A stretch of DNA of 64,000 nucleotides from Phoronis australis (taxonomy: Eukaryota > Phoronida > Phoronidae): positions 261,088 to 325,087 of the forward strand of contig NMRA01000061.1 in the NCBI GenBank assembly GCA_002633005.1, written 5' to 3'. The notes under the pieces were generated by a model, which saw only the letters and a program-made list of their open reading frames with translations, was not told the DNA's origin and ran no database searches. The stretch's first letter is position 1; the number at the start of each line of letters is the position of its first letter. Both the position numbers and the translations under genes were made by a program. This document shows, piece after piece, positions 49,600 through 61,100 of the stretch.

Positions 49600-52069
49600 A
49601 GTTCTTTATTCATTAAACGAAACCTTGGACATGCGACACCTTACTTGCATCAACACTGGGAAATCACGTGACTACAGCACAGCCACACATGGGAAGAAAA
49701 GAACTAATTACACTTTGCAGCAGAGATGCGAATACAAGTGCTCATCTATGTTTTGTAGGCCTACCTTAACAACTTATATTCCACATGGTGAAGTCAGTTT
49801 CATAACAACCACATCCCAATGCCTTCGAGTACTAAACGAACTGATAATAAGATGTCAAATGCATTTATTAACAAGATTAAGTAGCAGGAAACACCAACCA
49901 GGAGCCGATACAATCCCACTGACCACAAACTCTAACAGTTTCATCTGTACAGTCCCAAGTTTTGTTCATAATACATGTATATTAACTTCACAGCAGCAAC
50001 TGCAAAATCCTCCAAGTCTGATAAACAAGTTTGTTAGTGTCGATAATACATCTTTATCACATTATAGCAAGACATAAATTGTGTGTCTGTGACCACAATT
50101 CAAAAATACTATGGCGTCAATCATATAACATCTCACAGACTGCAAGTTTTAAAACACTTGCACAAATACACGCACATAACCCACTAAATACAAAGTTACA
50201 AGAACCTAACTTTACAAAAATGATGTGTCTCATGTCTAAGTCTAAACCTACACTTTGCAATAGAGTTTAAATCTATTAAACTCAAACTTGCAAGTGTAAG
50301 GTTTTGAAGGACAAGCCTCTGCATTCAAATATCTAATACAACCACAAAATTGAACTTAATAAGAAAAGTACATATTCTAGGAAAGCAGAATGGCTGTAAA
50401 ATTTGATTTTTGACTTTTATACTATGCTGCAAATGATTTGGTCAAATGACCACGCCTTTTTAGTAAAATTTAGCAAAAACAACAGAATACAATCCTAACA
50501 AAACAACTTTTATGACCAAATTTTGTTTGATGCAAATATTAAGAGTGAAATCCCATAAAGGCTCGACCAGTTTTGTTCATTATCATTCGTTTCTGTTTTA
50601 AACAACATTCCACTTTTGCACAAAATTATAAATTAACCTATTATTTTTAAAGCCCCTAATGTAAAAGTGCATCAATTTAAAACAATTCCCAAAAGCATTT
50701 TACAGAACAGTACAAAAAGCGTAGCATCTGAACGTTTTGTATGAATACGATCAGCCATTTCCTAGCTATGATGTTGGAAAGTTAGTCAGATTTTGGATAT
50801 TTTTCCATAGTCCTACATAACCATAAACTCACACTTACTGCGTGTCATTGACGAATACACTCAACCACTTATGTTACACCAACACCAGAAAAATAAAACA
50901 TTCCCTACAAGCCACATGGCAAAATCTAACATGTCATTTTAAATGATTTGGAGTACTAACTCTTTGAGAAAATATGTAAAATGATCTATCATATAATTAC
51001 ACACAAAACTTAACTTTTTAACATTCTGGGGTAAAACGCATTGCACATAACCTTAGTTAAAGCGGTTCAAAGATACTAAAAATACAAAATGAGCAACATG
51101 TTATTGACCACACGCATAATGGGTGACTCAACATTCCCTAGGTGGTGCCCTCTTTTGAACATCTGCGTAGACTAAGAGCAGAAAGCAGTCTATCCTGGGC
51201 TAACGGTCCCACATGATGACCTGAATGCATGCGTTTCCATAGGTGATATCTATGCTGAACTAGCGCCACCTAATGAATTTTGAGTCCCCTATTCCACTGC
51301 TGAATAAAAGAAAGATGAACAATTCATCTTTCCTGATAAACAAATTATCGAGCAGTCCCCTTTTATGACCAGCAAAACAGTTGTCGTGGAAACAGGAGAT
51401 TGTACATCAGAGCAACTTGACTCGGGCGCAAAATAATTAGGTGGACAAAAACTGATCTGGTGTAACAAGACACCCGTGTGAACGCCTTTTGTAAAAGTGC
51501 AGCACTGTCAAGTTGTTCCACACCAAATGTTCATGTGGACAGAGATATTGGCAAGATAGTTAATTTACTTATTAACCACACCCTAAAAGGTTGGTTAATA
51601 CCAGAGTTTTTCTCCTGCTATACAATAACGGTATAGACAGAGAGTTTTCCTTCTTATCCACTCTGCCTCTGGTAATGAATTACAGGACATCTGGGTATAC
51701 AGATGATCTAGGCAAGATGTCTGGAACATGCAGCAGTCCAGAGACAGCTTTAGATTAGCAAATACCGAAATTGTTCATTTATCTCACAGCTACAAAATAG
51801 TAACCCTGGTAATCTCATTTCCTTCTAAAATTTGAAAACAAACCAGACCAGCAAAGCAATGCAATTAAAATTAAATGCATAAAACTTGATCAAAATGACC
51901 GTGTCTGCAATAAACGAATTCCACACACGATGAAAACAGTCCATCAGCAGTGAATTAACGATCAGCATTAAAAATACATGTGGAGATAACGAGTAAAACT
52001 TTGACAATGACACCTAGTGTCCAACAAGATATTGAAACAAAGTATTCATACAACAGTAGGCAAAAGGAC
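49600..52069 (-). other. Probable 3' UTR / downstream flank of the phosphatase gene
   Basis: AT-rich stretch with no recognisable coding domain or transposon. On the minus strand an AATAAA hexamer lies at 49605-49610 and other AATAAA or ATTAAA-like hexamers lie nearer the stop. The real cleavage site cannot be fixed without transcripts. Confidence 0.3.
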
Positions 52070-52198
52070 TCAGATTAATCTCGAGTTCTTTAAATATGTG
52101 ATGAGCGAGTCGTAGATGAAACTGTACTGCCCGACCGTCTGCACCATGTGCATTCTCTGGTCACGGAGTGTGCCTAGCACAGCTGGGATGTCAACAGG
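52070..52198 (-). CDS. PTPN14/21-like terminal coding exon
   Basis: 42 codons and a TGA stop at 52070-52072. The acceptor is cccgtttccag. It encodes [19 protein letters not shown], which includes the Q-loop glutamine, and ends in YLKNSRLI, the usual C-terminus of this family. Confidence 0.92.
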   Translation of the reverse strand, partial: PVDIPAVLGTLRDQRMHMVQTVGQYSFIYDSLITYLKNSRLI

Positions 52199-55100
52199 CT
52201 GGAAACGGGAAAACATACAAGTGCAATTAGACGTTAGAGTGCCTACGTGGAGTATTAAGATTATCGATTTTCAAGCCTTATAAAAATCTAACTTGCACGT
52301 GCTCTAATCTTCCTTCGGTTAATGCCATGAGTTCTTGGCCACACTATCACAAACAACTGTAGGTTTGTAACTGCGGTACCTTTTTAGATTTCAGCATTTA
52401 CTATTTGTTGCCTTGTAGCAATACTCAAAATACAACCTGGCTGTAAAAATTCATCGTTTAAGACCCAAAGCACTCTGGGCAGATTGCCCATGACAAAACA
52501 GTAACTCTTCAATCAGACAACATTGCTAAGAATTGGCTCCAGCTGGTAATTTACCCAGATTAGAAGTGCTTGGGAAAAACTGACTAATTTGGCTAAAGAC
52601 AGAACTCAGTCCGATGGATTTTTCAGGTGAGGCATATCAAGAGCCGACAGCATTATGATAGTCAGCCTAATGGAGGTAGTCTATTTTTGAGGCTGAACAA
52701 TAGATGGCGTTACTTGTTGTGCCACTTTAACTTCAATACAATGGCATTTTTCGAGCACACAAAATTTTATTCTTCGGAGTGCAAATTAGTTCCAGACTGA
52801 ATCACATGAAGATAATAAACACCAAGATAACAGTCTGTATTTAAGAAATCGTCACCTATATATAGGAAAGTAAACTTCAAATGGAACTAAACCAGTATTG
52901 ACAAGTTCCAATTTCTTAGAGATTACCAGGTGCCTATCACGATCCAATTTAAGCCTCTGTGAATACAGCCTACTTGTTGCTAAGCGACAAAGAGGGCGTC
53001 CATGACAGTCCTAAAGAACGACACTACCGTGGTAATTCTACAGTTGCTTTGCACAAATATAAGTTTTAAAACTTAATATTTAAAGACTGACTTGCTACAA
53101 ACAATTGAAATCTTACATTAAGTGGTGTTGTTTTATACACAAAACAAACACTGCCGGAATTTTCAATATTTATATTTTGATGAGTGATTAAACAACATTA
53201 TATTTCACTTTCCGGAGTACTGTGTGCCAAATTAAGACAGAATTGATGTGCAATTGGTGTTAAATGGTCTACAGGAAGGTGACAGTTAGCGTTACAATAA
53301 ATCATTATTCAAATATTTAACGTATACAAACAAACCTTGTGGTTTGAACTTAAGCCATCGTCAGCGTCGACAGATATTAGAATTACTGAAAGTCAAAACT
53401 AAATTCACAACCAAAAGGTAATAATAACTTTTAAAAAATCATTCTGCAACAAGGCAGTACACGGATTAACTAACAGTAAAAGATAGCAACCAGCTGTGCT
53501 TTGCGCCTAACAAGAAAGAAAAGTTTGCCTGACACGATATCTCACCTGGTTGTACTCCAGAGAATTCTTCATTAACTCGCACAAGATGACCACACCTGTG
53601 CGACCCACGCCTGCTGAGCAGTGGACTACCACTGGACGCTTGAGACCATCATCGAAACTGTCATGACGCTGCACCGACTCAATCTCATCTAAAAATGCTG
53701 AAAAAGAAGTCACTCGTGGCATGAAAATTTGAAGAAGAAGCTGATATTCAAACAATTTTGTTATGTTAATTGCATCATTTCTGTCCAATATCACCAACTT
53801 TGGACAAAACTAATCAACAAAATTTGTCACTTTTATTTTTCAACAGTTACTTACAACAGTGTCTAACGATAGCCCTGATACAGAACTTTAGACTGAAAAC
53901 AACTTATGTCATACTGCTTATATTTAACGCAGAAATGTAAAACAAAATTGCTCTTTTGCCATTAGGTGTCTTAAATTGGTGAGATTTTACCGTCGAGCCC
54001 ATGGAGTGCCATCTTTGTAAATCATTTTCAGTTTTGTATTGAAACCATTTACATCCTGAACTCACTGTTGGCAAAGTTCGGGCCAAGATTTGCACACCTC
54101 AGTATCTGCGGTTTATTACATGCCCAGCATCAGAAAGCAACAACCTGTCAGCTGGACAGGGTAAATTGGTTTCTGGCCTTTTCAGTTTTACTAAGGACCA
54201 GTCAGTAGCAACACAGAGTTGGTTAAACATGAGTACACTGCCTAAGTGCAATACTCTTCACATTCTCTCAGTAAAGTGCCGAGCTTTAAGCTTCCGTCAA
54301 CTAGACCGGGTAAATTCACTGTAGCACTTGACATGAAACTGGCATGGCTCAAGGTTATGTAGGACCGTATAAGAATGGCCAAATTTGGCAAGCTTCGGAA
54401 CATCATATCTCAGAAACGGCAGATTGGATTCATACGAAATTTTCAGGTACAGTGCTTTATGCACTGTTCTCAAATATGCTGTTAGGAATTGCTAAAAAAT
54501 GTTTTGCTGTTGTATGGGGAGCTACAGCAATAGTTAGGCAACCATGAAAACAGGTACCCAGAAAAATACGAAATGATGACATTTAAGACATTGTGGCTAA
54601 CACGAAACAACACTGTTCTATAACTGACCAGTCGTTTCAAGAATGAAAAAACTTACAGAGAAACCCGTAGACATCCTCCGGACAGCCATGTTCGGGCCAG
54701 TCGGTGTACTGCAGATGCCAGATGGTTCGCTGCTGGCGGGATGGCTTGTGTATAAGGATCAGAGTGTTGGTCACGTAACACATGGAACTGTTAGTGAATT
54801 GCAGCACAACCTGGAACTGTTGATAGGCTAGTTATTACAGTGCCACACCACATGGGATATACTTTGATCAAGGCGTGAATTACAATTAAGTTCCTTTGCC
54901 ATCGCGACATTGAATGTCAACTCTGCACATGACACAAAATATTGTATTTGCTATCTAACAGAAGAACTGTCTTAGTTGTAAAATGCAAATGAATAATTTT
55001 GCTACAAAGAATAGCGGGCTCTGTCAATCAAAAGTGAACAAAACATAATACTAAGTTGCCTACGCATTCAGGTTGCTCCGGCCAATGCTATCATCAATTG

Positions 55101-58100
55101 TTTTGAAGTGACAAGAGCTACGGTTAGTAGTACTCACATCACCAAATGTCAGTTTGTGTTTGGCGCCAGGTTTCTGTGGCCAGTAGGTGGCGCACTTGCA
55201 CTTGCCCGAAGTATCCAGCTCCATCATCATGGCTATCACCAGCGTTCGTTGCTCCCAAATCATCTGCCAAAAGTCTGTGACTGTGTTTTCCAGAGGAGCC
55301 TGAGTGGCGATGTACCAGTACTCGTTTGTACCCACTGTCAACTGCCAGGAAACAAATTTTAAAGTACAGGTCTAAAGTATATGCAGCTATAATAAAGCAG
55401 ACTCAAAAGTGCAAATTTCAAACGCCCATTTTTGCGCCATGAATTAAATCCTTAACCGTTTGTGTCAAATACCGTATCCTCCAATAAATAAATCCAAAAA
55501 CAACTGAACGCCTACAAATACCCAAAGAAAACAAAACCTGGAGTCTAATCTCTGTACTTGAAACTCAAAATTGACCAATTTACGACATGTTTCAAGTAAA
55601 CAACAAACTTGCGATCAAATCATGTAATGAGATTGGCTAATTTCCACGTCTGAGTTCGGAGATTTAACCCTGGTCCCAAGTCTGTTAAACATGAAAACTT
55701 CCATGCAATCTGCAGCCACTGGACAGTTAGCTCAGTAACACTTGACTATTTAATAATGGTCTTAATCTATCTTATTAAAGGTATTTGTAAATTTATTTTT
55801 TCACTGTTGAATTCCTTCATGTACACGAATACTCAGACAGCATCTGCATGAATAGCAGAAGGTCCTGGGTTCGAGTCCAAGTTGGGGGCATAAATCTTTT
55901 TGGACTTCTGCTCATTAGGTCATGTGGCCAATAGGTGGCGGTCAGACCAGACTTAAAATGTTTGTGAAGCCTCAGATAGGTTGAATCCAACAGGACCGAG
56001 AAAGAGGATGGAGCTAAAAACCTAAATATCAAAAGGCAAATTGCATGCACTGTAGCAAGGCATATCACAGAGCTTGGATGTGAGAGAAGCCATCTACGTA
56101 ACACATGTACTACACTTTGTACAAACCTTGATGTGGGATGCATTGATGTAACCTTGCTTGTTCTTCTTCTTGGGTTTCAGCTGAACTCTGTTGTGCTCGT
56201 ACGGCACGACGTCCTTGAATCGGTTCTTGTCCTCGTTCTCTGCCAAAGCCCCCGTCGTACAGTCATACTGAGCTGGTTTGCGGGGGATCTGTTGATACTC
56301 GTGGAACACTTGACCCTCCTCAAGTTTGGTCTCCAAAATACCTCTCTGTCGAAATGTTTTACAAGTGTATGTTAAAACATGAGATTGATAACTACTACTA
56401 CACCAAATTACTTTGCCCTCAGACAAGTACCCGTCTCAGACCAGTCTCACTCAACAGGCTTAGCAAGTGAACAGTGATTTTTCTCAGCATTTCCAAATCA
56501 AAATCACTCAATTTTTCACAGGTAACCATATGACGACTACAGTTACAGTTAAAATACCAATAAAGACAGCCATTAACTCTCCAGGTACATGCAGAATAGA
56601 AAACAGTTCATAAGAAAACAAATGTGTTGCATGCAAAGAAAACTTCTGCAGTTATGAACCAACATGAGACAAGCAAAAAAAATTCCAGGACACAAATTTT
56701 CAATGCAAATATTAAATTCTCTGCAGGACCAAAAATCATACTCAAAACCAAAATTTATGACACCAGAAGCTATAATTTATAACATCAGGACCAAAATTTA
56801 ACACGCCAGGACACACAAATTTATCACGCCAGGATATGGATTTTCTTGCAAGGAGAAAATTTCATGCCAGGAGACCACGTGACAATGACGATCCGTTATG
56901 TGTCTGTAATACTAATCCATATTCAAGTCTTTTGTGTCCAATTGGCTTCGTCTGTAAAACGTGCAAGAGATAAGAGAAATTCAACCTCATTGTCACGATA
57001 ATGTGATTGTTGTTGGAGGGGAATAATGCGTACCTATCACGTCATCTCTTTGAGGGGTTACGTGTTTGTGGATGGTCATGTGGACTCCTGGCAAGAAATT
57101 GTCTGATGTGAAATTTTTCTGACATAGCGAATTTTTCCTGACGTAGTGAATTTTTTTGGTCCTGACATGATTAATTATAGGTCATGGCAAGATAAATTTT
57201 GGTTTTGAGTATATTTTTGGTGCTACAGAGAACTTAATTCTTGAACAGAAATTTGTGTCCTGGAATTTTTTCCGCTTTGACTTCCCAAAGACAACACACA
57301 AAACATTAAAGGAGTCATGACCAAGATACTTACCCTGTCATCCTTTGGGGCACGTGACTCATCATTCTGTTGCAGCATGATACTTGTCCTGGAGACGACC
57401 AGACCGTTCATGGCGGCCATCTTCAACGGTCCTGGCTTGCGCAGTTTGACCGCAGCAATCTGCTCCCTCAACCGAGCCTCGGCATCGGTCTCATCAAGAC
57501 TTTGGGCTGCGGCTTCACCATCTTTCATGCACGAATCCGCTGAATTATCAGGCTCGGCGACACCAGTCAAATCTTTTTGATCGGCTTCTTCCTTTAATTT
57601 TGGTTGAGTACTCGGTAAACGTTGTTCGCATGGCTGTTGCAACCCATCATACTGATCAGATGACTGCGGTTTACATTGCTGCTCAAGCGACAGTTGAGAT
57701 TGCTGTTGTTCTCCAAGTTGTTGCTCACTGAGCTGATGAGAATCATTTTGAATCTCACATGTTGCGGGAGCATTACCTACAGAGTCATTACCATGTGTTT
57801 CGATATGTCCGCTCTCAGCAGTAGCTTCAGCAGCATGATGTAAGGAGTCACTCTGGCTCGAAGAATCCTCCGATGATTTAAGATTTGAAAATTCTGAATG
57901 GTACACAGCAGTTTTGACACACTCTTGCGAGGCAGTCATTCGAATGACAGAAGCCACCGACTCCTGCGATGCAGTCATTTCCACTGCAGGCGGCACCACG
58001 ATAGTCTGAGGTATTGACGATAGACTGGACGTGACCGTAGTGGATGCGCCTGCATACGAAACTTGCGTATCGGAAAATGATCGGTCACGAGATTGCATAG

Positions 58101-61100
58101 GCTGCTGAGGAACATTCCATGATTGGGTCACAATACTCGGCGCAGCAAACTCCGGGTTATTCACTGACTGGCTACTGAAATAGACAGGTGCTGGAGAGTT
58201 TGCATAGCCAAACCCACTGGCTAAATAGTTCCTTATCATTTGCGCTTCTACCGAGTTGGGATTCAATTCAGCGTTGTCAAAAGCAGATTCTGACGGGGTA
58301 GCTTCTTCTTCATGATCAGAGTCTTTAGCGTGAAACGTTGCATCCGATTTGTCGCTAGATACATCATCATCATGACCAATGTGGTCATGGCCGATACTAG
58401 CTAAGTTGTCGAGGCTCCTATAAATACCCTGATTCACGGGAGCCAGGTTCTTGCGTGAAATAAGGTCGGGACTGTCACTGCGCTGTTTGTTGTGCTGTGC
58501 GGTTTGTGAGGCCAGATCTGGTGTACTGTTGCTCCCCCTGGTGTACGGAGGAGGAGGCTTATAGTCACTGAGCAAAACTTCCGATATCATGTTCTCAGAA
58601 TTGTAATGAGACGGGCACACTGTTCTTGGCGGCAACTCGGCTGAATCAAAAGTAGGCTGAATAATCAAACTGCTCGATCTATCAACGGGGCGCGCTGGCA
58701 TCAACCCATCGACAGGTGGCGCAAAAGTGTTCAAATTTGCATAGTCACTCTCAACATTCTGTCCGGTCTTTCGCATCAGCTGGTACTGATCTAAGTTTGC
58801 ATAGAGAGGTTCTGCCTGACCCAATTTTCCCCGCTCCTGATCAGATAACGAGGATGGCTGATTGGAGCTGATCACATGCTCAGTCATTGCAATCGTCCTT
58901 TGAGGCAGCACTGGAGGGGGTATGATTGGAGGCTGATGGGCAACGGCCTGCTGTTGGGCCAATCGCTGCTGCATTATCATGTGATAATCAGGGGACGGCC
59001 GGTAGGCAGGGAGGGCAGCCTGTCGCTCCTCATAGCTGCCAGATGGCGTGTGCGACACAGCCGGCTGGCTGAGGCTGTACGCATTGTCCATTACACTAGG
59101 CTCTTGCTGGTGTAGCCCTGCGTTTAGGTCGTCGTCTTGAGCGAGAGGTGGGTGAGGGTAGAACATCTCGCTCCCGGCGGGCAAGTTTGGCTCGGAGTTC
59201 TCAGTGGTGTACTGTACAGATGAAGTATGGTTTTCCTGTAACAAAAAAACTGCCATCATGAACAGAATATCTTAGAAATATTACAGCACACGTCACGATC
59301 AAATATAGATTATTACATGGCGAAGTCGTTATCCCCGTATTCTAGAGCCCGAGTGGATTTTGGAGAATTATAATTCTCCAAAATCCACAAGGGCTCTAGA
59401 TAAGGGGGATAATGACTGAGAACATGTAGTAATCTATTTATACCACATACTGAACAAGAAACATTGCAATGAATCAAATCTACCTTTCCTGACTACTTTC
59501 TATGTCAGAAGCCCGGGGTCAGAGGTCGTGACCTTTTAAGAAAAGCCGAGTTATTTTTGTTAAATAATGCTTTTACTCAAAACCAATTGAAAATTTAAAC
59601 ACAATAGAAATAAAGTGAATCTGTAAATTAAGGTTTAGCAACTACTGTAATAGCTTACTACACATTTTATCACGCTAAGCTTCGACCGAGAAAATATCGT
59701 CTGCTAAAGTAGGTTACCACTGGTAACTGAGTATAATGCTCAAGTCAAAGGATCCCGACGACACACTACCTGCATTCAAATTGGAGATCGGTGATTTACA
59801 AGTGAGAGAACATGAGACAAAAATTTCACCGAATTAAAAATCGGTCTTATGGAAATTAAGCGTCTTATTTTTCATAGCGTATAAATTTCGGTACAATGCC
59901 CTTTGCTGAACATGCAATTGTTGCGTGTGCTCATTTAAGTATTCTATTTTCACGTTCGATGACGTCAGCCGCTGAGTGGTGCAGTTGGTAAAGTCGACGA
60001 CCCGAAACTCTTGAGGCCCGGGTTCGAAACCGGCCTCGGTTCCCACCAAAATGTTATCTCACTAGTGAGATAACTAAATGGATTATTACACAGTTGTATT
60101 GGCCATTCGAGGCTAATATTGTGGTATAATGATCGTTATCAAACATCGTAAGTTTGTTTCACACTTCATTGAAATCATTGTCAACTGTCCATTTTCAAAT
60201 ATAACAATATGTTTTCTGAATCCTCCATGACAATATTAATCGACTCATAATTTAAACGTCGAGACACAATCAATTGTAGTCATGAGACTGCAATTTTTTG
60301 CGAAATTTTGTCAGTTTTTACTTTGAATAAGAAACCTTATCAGCAGGGGACTTCGTGTTTGAGCAATAATTCAAAGAAAATCGATGTTCAAAACTTCTTA
60401 GAGTCGAAAGTTAAAAGGTCCAAGAATGGTCAATAACCCTGTCCACGAACAGCCCTATCGCTACCTAACGAGGACATACATCATTATTTTGTCACTACGC
60501 TTTAAAATAACTATTGACGTCAAATCAAGTTTGACATGCGTAAAAACAGTAATAGTGAACCAATTTTTATGACTCGAACGCCCGTTTTGATTCCTTTTTG
60601 TGTTCTACATGTATCTAGTATCATTAATTATTGAAAATTTGTAGATTTTCAAAAAGCTGTTTTATAGTTTGATAGACACAATTGCTCATTACAATTTACG
60701 ACCCTGCTCGCAATGTGCTATTAACTCTGTAAGCGCCTGTGAACACAGTATGAATAACTATTGCTGAGCGAATTTAAGTCCAGTGCCTTTGGCTTAGCAT
60801 TATGCATGATAGTGGCCAGGATATCTGGACCTTGCCTGTACAACAGTAGAATGCAGAGGTCGAGTGTAAATAACAAATCCATGTAATGGATAATAAAATG
60901 TAAAATAAAATTTACTTTCTCACTCACATTATCTTTGCTTTCTTCAAGACTTTGCACAGATTGCTGTATGTCACTGAAAATAATACACACAACAAAATAG
61001 AACAAACAGAAGTTTTTTACAAACTTATATGAGCTACCAATTTATGTTGTATGTTACATTTTCTCATATTAAATGGGGATAAAAAACAATAGTATACGCA

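Noticed and set aside
49625-50077. 150-codon plus-strand ORF downstream of the phosphatase
   Set aside because: No domain, atypical composition, and it lies in the probable 3' UTR of the minus-strand gene.
54344-54547. Plus-strand ORF between phosphatase exons
   Set aside because: Intronic, no domain, opposite strand to the gene.
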